Shown: piece after piece, positions 47,801 to 61,200 of the stretch
How positions within the stretch are numbered: the first letter of the stretch is position 1
Layout: each line of letters opens with the position of its first letter
Assembly (NCBI RefSeq): GCF_965638725.1
Contig: NC_134953.1
Coordinates: 9,013,001-9,077,000, forward strand
Direction of reading: 5' to 3'
DNA from: Aptenodytes patagonicus
Taxonomy: Eukaryota; Chordata; Aves; Sphenisciformes; Spheniscidae
Length of the DNA: 64,000 nucleotides
Notes under the pieces: generated by a model
The model's input: only the letters and a program-made list of their open reading frames with translations
Database searches by the model: none
Told to the model about the DNA's origin: nothing
Position numbers and translations under genes: made by a program

Positions 47801-50800
47801 GGAAGAAGTCCACAAGTACGGTGAGATGGGGGGAGTGTAAGAGGGAAACTTGGACTTCAAAAGCAAGAAATCTGTGCTGGAATCAGACATTAAATCAAAC
47901 TCTGGTCACTAAAAGGAAAAATATTTGCTGTTTGAAACCTAGCATAATTGCTGGTAGCAGAACAGCATCAAGCTGTTCCTCCTAAAAATGTTTCTTTCTT
48001 TGAAGAACATAGACCCTTGCTCTGTTCCACCCAGGCTCAACAATCCTAGTGACTTCTTTCTCCTAGAGACCTTGTTATCTCCAAGTTCTTGGGCTCCCTG
48101 ACAGCTCGGCGAGGAATCTCTTGCCCCAGGTCCTGGAGTTTGGCTAAAGAAATGCCACTTTCAAATATGGCAAAGGGTGATCGATTGCACAAGCAGGACC
48201 TGAGCCAGTTGATATAAATCTGCCTCTAGCACAGATGTATAAACGCTGGGGCACATGACGTATGTTCTGTGCTCAGGAGCCAGATGCTCAGGGAAGTTAA
48301 GCAGAGATTACACTGGAGTGGTATTGGATGGACCGAGTCAACGGATAGAAGGAAATAAAGAAGTCTTCCCAGGTCTCCAAGTCCGCTGGCTGATTTGTCC
48401 ATTGTGGTGTTTCTACGTGATATTTTGGAGCGCAGTAGAATGGGAAGCTGCTTTCCTCTGGCTCTCCATAGTTCGTTTAGTCCCTGGACCGCTTTCTTTT
48501 ACAGCAGGGATTTGCTGTGTTTTAGGATACCTTTGCCAGAGCTGGGTGGGAGACAGGCCTTCTTAAGGCGGGACATCTTTGCATTTTCAGGAGACTTTAG
48601 AGGCCTCACGAATACATAATGTCTTGGGCTGGCCTGATTTTTGGCACATGGGCATTGCTAGCCGGACGGTTGCTTGGAAGGGGTAGCAGCATCGGGAGCT
48701 TCAGGAGAATCAGTGGGCTGGAGTACCCAGCTGGAGACCAGAGTACTCTTGTGACTAGCATAGTCAATTTGCTTTGCCTGTCTTAGGGTAGGGTAGGCAG
48801 CACTTCATGTCTCGACCACTCCGTTTCATTCATTCTCTTGCTCTGTTTCTCAGTGTGAGCTGTGTTGGTCTGAAGGCTGCAGAAATGATCATCTCTTTCC
48901 TCTTCGCTTGTTAGTATTGCAGTAAATGAGTTCAGATACGCTTGTTTTGTCTGCAGTTTCCTTAGGGAAACCTGGCATCAAAGCATTCAAGCAATCCTGC
49001 CTGTCTAGGGGGCTGTAGAAAGACTGCACGAGTAGTTTAAACTGTTGACCTTTCCTCGATATTTAGTTATATCAGTGACCCTTTATGAAGCTATTGCATG
49101 TACATACGCTTGGTAGGATTTGCTGTTACCATACTCTTGGCTGAGACAGGTGCCCTATGCAGCATCTTACTTTCTGCCTTGCGCTGCTCTCTCTTCTGTG
49201 CATATTCCTTGCTTTTAACCATGTGTGACAACACTGTAATCCTTCCATCTCATGTCTTAAAAGTTACAGACGAGGGAGCTTTGCAGGTGCATCTTAAACG
49301 GTGGGTTTTTTTGTGGTAGGGAGTGGGAAAACCAGTGTAAGATACGTCTTCAGGCCAGAGGAAAAGATGGATTAGGCAAAGGAGAAGCTGTTCTTTTATT
49401 TCTTTGCATTCCTTGAGCTACTTATGATAACAGTTTGGAGGAGAAGCCAGTGCTGTCTCGGGCAATTACAACTGTGAGAACAACCATGGTTTACCCTGGG
49501 TCCTGTGTGTTTTGTCATTTCACAACCAAGAGTTGTGGGGGAAGTTTTCAGAGCTGTGTGACATAGCAGATGGAATTTACAAATTGCAAAATTTAACATC
49601 ATTAGCCTGAAACTTAGAGTTTGTGGCCTGACCCCTTCTTCTTGGTGTGAATATCAGCTAGCCAGCTTCTGTTGCTGAAATCCTCAGCATCCAGGGTGTA
49701 CGCCAGCGCTGCAGATGTGCAGAAAATGGAGAGTCTCTCTGTTCCTTCAAGGTTCTTTTCCTTTTCTCTCCCTGTTCCTTCTGGCATGCTTGTACTCTTA
49801 TGAAACTGGGGGAAAGAAATCTGTCACATGCTCAATGGGTGAGGATAGTTAAAACTTTCATAGCTCTCCCACAGGGATTGCATTAGGCACTACAGGACTT
49901 ACTTAAAACCCTCCATTCTTAAAACACTGAGTGACTTTACTGCAGGATTTGCAGCTGTGGTGCCTCAGTATTACAGCACTTGAGGCTTTCTTTTGTGTTG
50001 TAGAGAGCTAACTAGCTGGAGTGTCTGTTTTTAAACCAGTCCCCTGTCCTTGGTGCATCTGTAGGGGAGATGTTACACACGTGATTTAGACTTGATATGA
50101 TTTGCTCTTAATTCCGATGCATTTTGTGCTTTGGGTACTCAGCAGGCTTACTGCTGCCTTCTTCCTAAACTTTCAGCATTGAGGTAAGGCAGTCCTGATG
50201 TGATCCATCAGAACTCACTGCTTGGATGGTACAAGTGAGCAGCCAGCACTGTAAACAAACTAATGCCAGTACAGGGACGAGGAGCAACTTCCTACACAGT
50301 ATCTTCATCGCTATTTTTATTTTATTATCTATTTGCTTTCGTATTTTTTTTTCCAATCTTTTCCTCGTCTAAAAGGGGGAGCTTTATATTGCATCCTCAC
50401 CTGTCTGAGATCCCAGCCCTTGAGGGGGGGACTTCTGAAAGCAGGAGCAAGGCAAGAAGAGACGTAAAAATCTATCGGAGCCATACGGGAACCTCGGAGA
50501 CCTAATGACCGTTGTGACTACCTCTCCTGCTTGCACACTTGCACAGAGATTGCATTGTTCAGTGCAGGCTCTATGCCCACCAGGAGATGAGCAGCAGAGA
50601 TGCTGTGGGCTTAAGAGTTGGTTTGCGGCACCCATCATCGACTGGCAGCAGCATTTATCTAGGCCAGCAGGGATGCAGGGAGCGAGTGACTCACTCAAGG
50701 ATTCATGCACGCTCTCCCCCTCTCCTCCCCCCGTCGCAGCTGTGGCTTGGTCATCAGCCATTTGGGAACTAGCAGCTTTATTTGGTTGCTGTTTGCAGTG

Positions 50801-51830
50801 GGCAGTTTCTGTTAAGGTTGTTAATTTTATCAACTGCCTTGGAAGCTCAACTGACTTCAGAGAAGACTTAAAATTGCCTTTTCTGCCTCTCTTCTCCTTC
50901 CCTGCTCATAGGGCTGCCACCCAAACAGCTGATCTGGCACTGGGTTTGGCTGAGGAGGTGAGAAGAAGCAGATGGGCTGGAGGCAGAAACTTCCTAAGCT
51001 GATCAGCCAACAGCATGGTCACTGTTCTGGATGGTGGCTGATGTTGTTAGACTGAATGCCCTCTCCGGGCATCACCGGCTGTGGTGACTGGAGGGTCTGA
51101 TGGCTTTGCTCCAGCTGAACAGAGAAACATGTTTCATGGCATGGTGGAAGAATGAATGTGGGGACAGTGTGAAGTACAGGAAATTCTTTAAATAATTGTA
51201 AAATGGAAAACTGATTACTTTGTGATCACAACAGTTGGTAAACTCCTCAGAGGTTACCAGGCTTACTTTCTGTTGAACTGTGGGTGATGTGGTCAGTAAT
51301 GCTCCAGGCTGCTGCTGAGGGTTATGGCCCATGAAGGAGAACAGCCTGCCCCGGGCAGCCACCGTGCTGGCCTTTGCTCCCTTTCACCAAGGCCAACGAG
51401 TCTCATCTCTGAGCTGGGCTTTCTCTTCTCACATGATCCCATCTTCCTTGTGCTGCTCTTCTTGGTGGGTGCTCTGTCCTTCCCATGCTCCATACTTTTT
51501 CTTGTGGCTTTGGCTTCCCTCTGGACACTTCTTTAGTCATCTTTTGTCTCCTGTCTGTGTTCCTGGCTACAAGTGCCATTAATGTTTTTCTTTTAGAAGC
51601 ACATTTTATGCTTGCAATTACTAGGGCCTGGAGGACACGCTTTCTAGGCCTTCCTGCCCGCTGGCTGCTGTCGCTTCAGATCCTGGCTGTGTTGAATATA
51701 AGCAGCTTGGGAGACTCACTGTCCCTGAGCCCTGAACCGTGCTGCCTGCCCTGCCACTGCCGCCCTCCCCCGCTGGGTCACGGGACCTGGGAACCTCTTT
51801 TTGCTGCAGAGACCAGTCCTACAGCACAGA
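38816..51830. other. Intron 2 segment, no gene seen
   Basis: Thirteen kilobases without a recognisable exon. Two overlapping + strand frames of 176 and 184 codons at 39049-39836 are the longest; the second is Cys-rich but matches no family I know. A 10-bp perfect hairpin is at 39550-39574. Other frames are 65-149 codons, on both strands, and appear random. No clear transposon was seen. Confidence 0.5.
39550..39574. repeat. Perfect 10-bp hairpin, 5-nt loop
   Basis: CTACTGGAAT (39550-39559) is followed by CCTCA and then ATTCCAGTAG (39565-39574), its exact reverse complement. The stem is too short for a microRNA precursor. It is a small inverted repeat of unknown meaning. Confidence 0.75.
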
Positions 51831-51833
51831 TGA

Positions 51834-51875
51834 TTTTTTTTTTTATTACTATTATTATTTTTTTTTAGGTAAAGG
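51834..51875 (+). promoter_or_regulatory. CAMK2G: Candidate recursive splice point in T-rich tract (TAG|GTAAAG)
   Basis: A T-rich/ATT microsatellite tract ends in TTTTTTTTTAG at 51868 and is followed at once by GTAAAG, so a strong acceptor and a reasonable donor are directly abutting. This matches the zero-nucleotide-exon layout of recursive splice sites described in very long vertebrate introns. It is about 38.4 kb into intron 2. Coincidence is quite possible because T-rich tracts are common. Confidence 0.35.
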
Positions 51876-54800
51876 GCTCGACTTCTGTTTTCCCATGTTC
51901 CTCAGCTTTCCTGTGAGCTATGTATTTCTATGCTGGGGCTGCAGCAATATCTTCACAATATACTGTATTCAGATGTTTGTAGTTGGCCTCTGCTTGCCGT
52001 GCTGAAGGACTGCAGTGTTTGGATACACTGCTTGACGGAAGAATTGAAGAAGAGGAGAGAGTCTGCGGAAGGGGTAGGGATCGCTTTTGCTAGCATTCAC
52101 CTTGAAATGAAGATAGCAGTTTTGGTGATAGAATCAGCAGTCTCATCTGGCTGGACCAGCTGTCCAGGTAGAGATGGCAAAAAAGGAAGCATAAGGAGAC
52201 TTTTTTTTACCATGCTGTCTGCTCAGAGCGGTGGCTGTTGGGGAGCCTCTTTTAACAGGGGGTGCTGCAGTCTGGATCCTACGTTTGTGCTCCACGGAGC
52301 TCGTATGGGACTGTGGAGGCTTCTCAGGCGCTGGCTGTAGGAGACCACGCTCCGCTGTCTTTTTCTGGTTTGAAATTCAACTTGTGTGGGTCAAAGTAAC
52401 GTTTGTAGGGTGGAATTGCTCCTTTTGGGTCAGAGCTGAGGCTGTCTGGTGGCTAGCGTGGGAGAAGCTTTCTCTGCCACTATTCCCCATTTGTGTGTTA
52501 CGTAGAAAAAGGAGGGTTTAGTCTTAAGATATGTTGGCTCGACTTCTTAACTGCCACCCCATTAAAACCCTGTCTCAACAGAGAAAGTTGCTTTGTAGAT
52601 ATCAGTGTTAGTGCTTTAGTAACTGTTTCACTGCATTTTCTTTCTCCTTCTGACACACCTCCCTTTCCCCTCTCATTTTTCGCTTGGGATAGGCAGCAAT
52701 TTACAGATTTGGATGCTTTGAGATAATGAGAGCTATGGTTTCAACCCCTCATCCTCAGTCTTTGTTTGTCGATCAGTATATGGGGTGGACTTAATCAGTG
52801 AGGATTGCTGTTCTGGGTATGTTGTCTGTTAATCAGCGAATCTGGCCATCTCTTGAATTTGGTAAGTGTCTGTCATCTTGATACGGTGCTGTGGAATTCA
52901 GTGCCAAAATGCACAACATAATTTAGATCCAAACAATAGCAAAAGACTTGTGGGGAGGGGGGAAGCTGTAGATGGCCTTAAAATTACGTAATGTACGGTA
53001 ATGTAGCAGCATTAAATGCCCCCAGGCAAACAGGATCAAAACTGATCTAGCCAGGAGCATTAAACATTCATCAAAACAAGAAATAAACTTAGCCAGAGAA
53101 TAAATCAAAACTGTAGCATAACAGCTGCTTTTTTGGAAAAGATGCAAGTCAAGTGCCTCTTTCCCTGGAAATCTGAAAGTGGGCATGGTGATGGGGCAGG
53201 GCGACTACTCTCAAGCTGTTGTGCTTGCCAGACAGGCCAGATCTGGAGCTTCCACATGAAGGAGGCTGTTTTCAGGCTGCGCTCTTGTCAAGCACAACGT
53301 AGGCTTTGTCGGGCAGTTCCACCCAAACAGGCTAAATGTTGTTTTTTAAAATTCTTAATTTTTTTTTTCACTTTCGAACATTGGACCTTATAATAAAAAT
53401 CCATTAGGTCCTAGTGTGGCACTGAGGTAGGATTCCATGCTTCCCAGAGTGAGATATGATGAGGTATCGCAGCAGTGCTAATGCTGCCCCTATCAGTTTT
53501 TGCTTGGAGAGACTACTCAAAATCCATTAGATTTGAACTGCATTGTTTCTGTCTTCATTTCCCTTTCTGCAGAAGGATGAAAGATGTGGTAGTGAGAGGC
53601 TCAAATTCCAAAGATCTGAGTTTGTTCACAGATTTGTCACTGACATGGTCTCTGGTTTCAGTACCTCTGCTTTTCTCCTCTCTCTCTTTAAAGATCAGGG
53701 GGAAAAAAAACCCTTGTGCTTCAGGGTTTTCAGGCTGCATAGTAAATGTTTGTTACACACCTAGAGATTCTCTGACAAAAGATGCTATGGAAATAGTTGT
53801 TCTTCTATGGGGATTTTTTGTTTGTTTTCTAACATCATTTATTTAAGTATCTGTCTTCTAGAAATTTGCCAGAATTTCTATTTTCCCAATTAAAGAGAGC
53901 TCTGCAAAGGGCACCTAAGAAAAACATTATTGCACAGCTCTGCGTGAGCTAAGAGACATCGCCGTGCGTATTGTCCTGCCCATCTCATTGCAGAAAGTGT
54001 GTGGAACCCCTCTAAAATTGAGACAGTATGTTTATTTAAAAAATCACTTGTGCCGTCTTAATCTCTGGGAAGTCATGTTGGGATGCTGTTTATTTAAACA
54101 CACATTCTACAGCCAGCCTCTTAGATCTGAAACACTCCCCCCCCAGCTTTCTAACCAAAAAAATGTAGTTACGTGTGTGTGGAAGTTAGCGTTGTAACTG
54201 CAGCCTCCTGCCTCCTAATCCCCTAACCCACAACTTCTACCTTTCTGTGCGTGGGAGACGACAGCGTGCTGTCTGTAACACTGCCCCAGATCTCGTGCTC
54301 AGAGATGCAGATGGACTCTTGAGTTGCCGTGTCAGGACATCAGACGTCATTTGCACTGTAGCATTTCTTGGGGCTCTCATGCTTCCAGCGGGGTAGGAGG
54401 GAACCACCCCAACACCTGTGGAGCAGCAGAGCATGCTCCTCCCCTCTGCCCTACTTTTAATACTGTGCGGTTTTTAATTTTTCCCGCCACCAGTTTTCCA
54501 CGACCCATCACTTTTATAGGAAAGATCATCTCCTTGCACGTAAGCCTTCAGAAGATCAGCTGGGGTTCAAGGCTGGTGTCTCACCTCTTCTCTGACTTCA
54601 CGGTTGGCTGTAGGCACATGAGGTGCTAGACTCTCCTGTTGTGCATTTGCTCCACATCTCTGCTGTGAGAGCGTCGGGGGGAAGGGATTGGTGGTGAAGG
54701 AGGGGTGTGGGGGGAGATTCTGCTCTTGGTCTCGGTAGGGTTGCTGGTAAGCTGGTCACACGAAACAAAAAACACATCAGCTCCCCTCCCCCATGCACTG

Positions 54801-54880
54801 GAGTGTTTCTTGGCTCTGCACCCAAACTAGCAGCTGAGCACGTGATTTACTTGTAAAATGCAGTTTAAAAAAAAAAAATG
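51876..54880. other. Intron 2 segment, no gene seen
   Basis: Non-coding DNA with frames up to 136 codons and no recognisable exon, RNA gene or transposon. ACGTCATTTGCA near 54344 juxtaposes a CRE half site and an octamer-like word but is a single short match. Confidence 0.5.
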
Positions 54881-54889
54881 GTGCCATTG

Positions 54890-55225
54890 CAGATGGGAAA
54901 CCAGGGATGGGAGGGCTGGGCTGGGGCTGCTCTGTGTGGAGCCGGGGGCTGCCGGGGAAGGGAAGGGGTATGTCTCGCCGCTGAGTTGCAGGAAGCTGGG
55001 GGGACGTGGTGCTGCAGGACATGGGCTTGGGGGAACGTGTGCTGCAGGATGTGGGGCTGCAGAGGAAAGTGCGAGCTGCAGGAGGCAAAATGGAGTGGAA
55101 CGTGCTCAACCGCAGCCCTACCGGGGGAAGGAGGTGGGGGGTGCTGCATGTGGGGCAGGGGAAAGGAAGGGGGGGGTTCTGGTGCAGGGGTGGGGTGCAG
55201 GTGGTATGGGGGGCTGTGTTTTGAG
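54890..55225 (+). repeat. G-rich degenerate minisatellite with GCTGCAGGA units
   Basis: Imperfect repeats built on GTG/CTGCAGGA-(C/T)-(A/G)TGGG, for example at about 55005-55030 and 55039-55070, are followed by long G runs (AGGTGGGGGG, GGGGCAGGGG, AAGGGGGGG). The purine bias makes several G-quadruplex registers on the + strand. The open frames of 72-137 codons that cross it are low-complexity artefacts. Confidence 0.65.
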
Positions 55226-58200
55226 AGTTAGTCTAGACAAGTACTCTGAACTTGCAGGATACGAGGTCTGAAGTGACTGTGACAGAGGGTTGTACTAATT
55301 TTTGCTCTGTTTTGGTGCAAGAAAGGGGAAGTTGTTTGACCATTCAAAGCTGTGGAGCTCAGCATCTTCTGGTTTGAAAACTTCATTCCTTTTGCTAGTT
55401 GTGTTTGTATCCCACAGTTCTTCCTTTCTCTGGGATGCAGGCTCTCTTAAGCTTTTGAAATTATACTAACCCAATATGCCCAAGGAGAGCTAAAATGCGC
55501 CGTTACGCTCGTCACAAACCTGGTGGAGGCCTTCAAGCAAATGCCCCGCCAGGCTGGACAGCACGGCAGTTGCACCATTCGTAGGGGGAGTACAATTACA
55601 CCACATTTCTTCCTGTGTCAGATCTGTGGCGGGTGCAGTTAACGCCTCCTGGCCACAGCAGATAAAACGAGATAAAAGAATTCCTTCCCTCTGCTGTGCT
55701 TATATCTGCCTGTCAGTGTTTGTGGTTGTGATCTCCATTGCTTCAGGTCAGGAGGAAGGTGGCTGCATTTTTGTTGTTGTCAACTGGAGGATGTATCGCT
55801 TCAGAGGGGAGCTACAATGCGCTGCTGCAGGAATGGTTCCCAGTACCTCCCACTGCAGTGCCAGCTTTCCTTGTGTTTCATCCCACCCTGAGCAAGGAAG
55901 AAGTCTTGTAGAAGCAAGAAATGGCACTCTTCGCAGTAGCCAATGGAGCAGGTGGAGTTGGTGAATTGGTGGGTGGTTGTAATGGTCAATTGGTAGAATT
56001 CTTGATTATTGCAGCAGACTGCAGGTACTGACTTCTGTGCCAGGGGTGTTAACCTAGCACACAGTTTGGAAGGTAACCTCAGTGGTGAAATGTTTCCTTC
56101 CCGCCTGTTCACCACCAAACCTGGAAGGGATGTTTTCTCTATGACTTGCCTCCATCACGGTGGCACGAAATAAGCTGACGGCTAGCAGAAAAAAAGAGGG
56201 GGAATGAAATTCAGATCAGAGGCTCTTGGAAACTCTTCGCTGGTTTTTAGTAACTAAAGTAACTAGTTCATGGGGAAAACCAAACACAGAATAAAGCAGA
56301 GTTGTCACAGACCTTGTATATCCCACTGGCAACACGGGAAGGATGACCGGGGAGATGAGGAGACATTTATCTTGCCAGCAAGAGGAACTGGTATGCCCTG
56401 AGAGAAGGTGGACCAGAAGCAGGGCTTGTACATGAGGGATGGCATGTGTGTCATGTCAGAGCTTATTGAAGACTTTGACTGGGGCCTGAATGGTGCTTTG
56501 GCCTGTGTTAGTTGTTCTGTAGACAGATACCCTCCACCCTCCTAAGGCAGTCATGGTGCTGGCTCATTTTTCAGTGGCTGCACTGACACTGAGGCTTCAG
56601 GCTGAATCCACTGGGCTCTACTTGGCCCATTGCTTTTGGCTGGATAAGATTGGGAACAGCTTTCGAAACAGCCTGAAGAGTAGGGGCTCTGGGGGCCTGT
56701 GGCTTTTGGGGAAGGATGGGTCGGGTGGGGAGGGGGCAGTGAATGCTGTGGAGGGATGTCTCGTCAAGGGGTTTGCAAAATCCTGCTCTGAGTGCTGTAG
56801 CAAACTCAGAAGGAGGTCTCTTGCCCAGATTCTGAGTTGATCTCAAATGTGAAGCCAAGGACTATGCCTACAGTGGATGGCTGGGGTGCTTGCTCCTTCC
56901 CTTTCTATATAGTGGTGCACGCACATGCATTCAGATTTCATGTTGCTTTGCAGTGCTGGCTTTGGTCAAACCGTGGGATCTGCTGTAGGCAGGAACCTCA
57001 GCTGAATGGTGGGAGTTCTCTCTGAGAGAGAGAAAACACCCAATCTGGCTTTATCTGTGCCTTTGTAGGCAAGGAATGGCATGTCAGGCTTGAACACACT
57101 TAACCTCCGCGTGTTCACATCGTTAATTGTGACCGAGGTGACTCTCACCTATAGCTGTGAGCCTGCGGTGATTCAGTAATTTGACTCGAAGTTCCTGGAA
57201 AGTTGCTGGTGTCTGCGAGAGCCCAAGCTCCCCGCTTCCTCTTACTGTGCACATCAGGTTGCTTTTCTTTTGCTTTATAATGTGTACAATAGGTAATACT
57301 CAGGGTATGCATTCCTGCTGAAAGCAAGAGGACAGGAATTCTCCTTCCCTTACCAGGTCCACCTGCTGGATAATGAAAAGAAAAATATTGGACAAGTTGT
57401 TTGATAAACTGAAAAATATGCATGTGAAAAGAAAAGGCAGCTTTGAATGACACCAAGTGTAGAAACTGCAATGGCAAAGGTGGCACACTATGACATTTTT
57501 TAAAAGATCCATCTCTTTTCGGTATTTTTAATACCTTCTTTTCTTTTGCCACTGTTGTACACATGTTCATATCTGCCTTCAGTTAGATGATCTTTGCAAG
57601 GTAAGTACAAGGTAGTGAAATACTGGAAAAGAGATTAAATTTCCCTGGCCCACTCTTCAGGGTGCTCACTGGAGATACAAATATAATTACTTAAACCATC
57701 TTGACTTCTACCCTGTGGTGTTGATAGTCTAACTTGAACAAAAAAGTGGAAACTCTGTCCTAAGTTCATGTAGTTCGTTCCTTTTGTTTGTTTTGCTTTT
57801 CCAGTACAGTAATACCAAGGGGTTCACAGATACTAGTGTGTTGAAACACAGCTTGTTACCAACTGTGCGAGCTTTCTGGCTGTCTTTAAGATCCATGTGT
57901 GTGTATGTACTTTTAGGGGTGGTATTCCACTTTTACACATGGAGTTGTTTGTTTCTGGGAGGTTGGGAGAGCATGGGAAAAGGCTGTTACAAGGTAATAA
58001 TATTAGTGGTTTTGCTAGAGGAAAGGCTTTGTCAGAAAGTACATCTGCTGGCATTTCTTGAAAGAAGTCTTGTATCTGTTTGTTGTGTCCTATTGGCACT
58101 TGAACCTCCTCCTTTGTCAGTAGCTGAAGGCAAGTGATGAGGATTTCACCACCGTCTCATTTCTCTAGCTTTCACTGGGGGAGAAAAGTGGAGCTTTGCT

Positions 58201-61200
58201 GTTTCATCTTCACTTGCTCGCTTCAGCAGTGCCTTCCCCTTGGTGACTTCATGACCCTTGCACAGTTGCTGCAGCAGAGATGCTGGCGGTGGTGGTAGGG
58301 GATGGGTGCCCTCTGCCCTCGCGCTTGGGACGTTGTGCCACTGGGGTCGTTCTGCACGGGGAGGCTGGAAAACAGACTTTGTTACAGATTTATTAATTTT
58401 GGCTGGTCTTTGAAATGACAATGTAGAAACACTGAAATGGAAACGTCAGAGTCCTGACCTGCAAATAGCTGGAGGGAGGGAAGGAGAGTGTTTGGGAAGC
58501 GTTGTTATATGCTTATTTTCTTTATAATTTTCTTTAGGCACCTGCTGTTAGCTCTTGTCAGAAAGGATATACTGAATCTACGGGGGCTTCTGGTCATTCT
58601 TAAGGCCTAGGATGATTTTTTTGTTTGCTTTACTAACTTCTGCAGAAGGGGAAATGGTGGTGATCTGAGACCTGCTGGTATTCGTGTTTAAAGTGTTGGT
58701 GTGGCATGGCATACTGTCCTGTGCCACCCTATTGCAAATGCTGAGAGATCTCAGCTGTTCTGTAGCACAGTCTTCTTGGAAGAATAAGAGAATATGGGGG
58801 AAAGTCTGTGGCTTGAAGCGTGGGATGAGGGAGCTAGCTCTCTTTTGCTGGGAATGTCTCAGAGAGGAAGTGTAAATTTAAACAAGCAAAGAAAAGCATG
58901 AAGGAACCTGAAGGCTCAGACTAGTCTCACGCTACAAAATGTATTTGATGCACATTCGATTTCTGTCTTGAAGCAACTAAAATGGTATCTTAGCAGCTGG
59001 CACCAATTGACTATCTCCCGGAATTGGCATGATGACAGCAATCAAACTGAATTTATTGCTTTGGGTTTGATTCCTCTTCCGGACTCTTCCCATTCTCAGA
59101 AATGTAATCTAGAATGTGTTCCCACAGGAATGAGAGCTTCAAGCCTCCTTTAACAGCAGCGATAGAGCATGGTCCTAGTGCAGGATGAAGACAGGTGGAC
59201 TGTTGTATCGAGCAGCTGGAGTGTATATTCCAGTTGAGAGCAGGAAGATTACGTATTGGTAAGGGGAGGAGCAAGGTTTTTTTCTTCGTGACACAGTTTC
59301 TCATCAAACAGAGATGATTCACACCTAAGCATTAGTTTTGTTGCTGCTTCTTTTTACTGCATTTAGGAAAGAATCTGCCTTCCCATTGGGGTGGCTAAAC
59401 TTTTAGGATGCTAAAAGTTGTGTGTCATGTCCCCCCCCCCTTTTTTTTTTTCTTAAGGCAGGTGTACTAAATAAAGAGCGAGCTTTAGCCACAGGATCTC
59501 AGTATAGCTGCAATTTGGTAAAGCAAGCCAGTAAACGCTGTAGTGAGTGTGCTCCTTTGCACGTGGAACTGGTTCGAAACGGTGCTGTGTTTCTAATGCT
59601 TGTTGAAGAAAGTATGGTAGAATTAACTTTTTCCACCTTGTTTTCTGGAAGGTGTAAAATTAATCACTTTCACTGATAAATCTTGGTTTATTATTTCAAT
59701 AACTGTTTTGTCCACTCTTTCAATTAGTTTTTAATGCTGTCTTCTACTTCTGCTTGCCAGGAGAAGGAACTACCTGAAATAGGTGTGGATCTGCTGACGT
59801 TTGTTCCTAGACCAATAAATGTCAGTGTTCCTTGTGCAGGTGGAAGGGATGGGGCGCAAAGGGCACATCTCTTTCAACCTCCCCGGTCACCGGTCCTTTG
59901 AGGAGCTTGTGGGAAGAAGACTCTGGCTGGAAAGTGTGTTTGTGTGGCAGCTGCCTGCAGCTGAAACAAAACCCCTCTCCGCATCTCTTGGGAGCGGGAG
60001 TCAGTCAGGGCATTGTAGCTATGTCCGAAGCCAGGAGAAGCACAGTTTCGTGCTGTGCTGCCTGTGCAGGGTGGCAGTGTCAGCACCTGACACCTAACTG
60101 TCTTCTCCTGCTCCCTGGCTCAAGTTTGGCCCTCGCCCCGCTTGCTTGGGACTGATCTCCTTTTTGGGTTTGTTGCAGGTGTCTTTCTCCAGACTCTGCC
60201 TTTTGCCAAGCGTACCTCAGCTCCACGCAGACAGGTCTCCCTGTGCTTCCCTGGCAGCCCCTTCTCCTCAGCACAGCTTCCTAACAGGCTGATCAGGCAC
60301 AGTGACCTTTTTCTTCATCTTGTTGTTGTTGTTATGTAAATGTTCTCACTTGACAGCTCTAGACTACTGGGATTTGTAGATGTCCTGTGCCCTGTCCGTG
60401 TGTCTGAAAATGTTCTCCTCCAGGCCCTGGGTGCCCTTGGAGGAGAAAGACCTGGTGAGGAAAAACCTCCTACAAAGCGGCCGTGCGTGTAGTGGCTAGA
60501 GTAGAAAACCGGGAAGTGATTCCCTGGAGAAGAATGGAGCCCAGAAGTTGGGTCTTACATTATTCATCCATCTCTGCCACCGCATCTTTGGGGTAACTGA
60601 CTGAAGTGGTCAGACAATGAGAGGATTTTCTTACAAAAAAGTAAGAAATGCACATCAGTATAAAACTAGTCATATTCCCCACCCTGCTGGAGATTTGCTA
60701 GGTTTTTGTGAAGTAAAGCTGTCTGCATTTTGGCTATTTCTGTTGGGTACACCTTTCTTTTCCATCACCTTACCCTGTTTATCTGCTGAAGTTTACATTT
60801 GGGACATACAGGCCAAACTATCACGCTTTTGGTCTGCTGTCTTCTGTACTTAGGCAGGGTTGTTTTTGTTTTAACCTGCTCAGTTAGAGATTCTTACAGC
60901 TGTGACGTTATTAATTGTGCACAGCCACTTCTGTCCCTCCATTCATTGTGCACGAGCAGTGCTGTCCCAGTTGAATAGACTGCACGTTTGTATAAAATGA
61001 AGCAGTTTCATTTTTGCAGGTCCTTAGCTCTCACAAACGATGCTAACACAATCATTCTTGTTTTCTATTAAAGTAAATCCCTAGACAAATCAAAACCCAA
61101 CCCAAAGAAATCCCAGTTCTCTGAATGGGCAGTTTCTTGTCAGGTATATTCTGCAGAAACCCAGTATTAATGTTACTAGAACAACACTTAGCGCAGTATT

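Noticed and set aside
59431..59676. C10T11 tract followed by CAG and an open frame as a CAMK2G exon
   Set aside because: The predicted peptide does not resemble the expected continuation of the kinase domain, and simple pyrimidine tracts commonly mimic acceptors.
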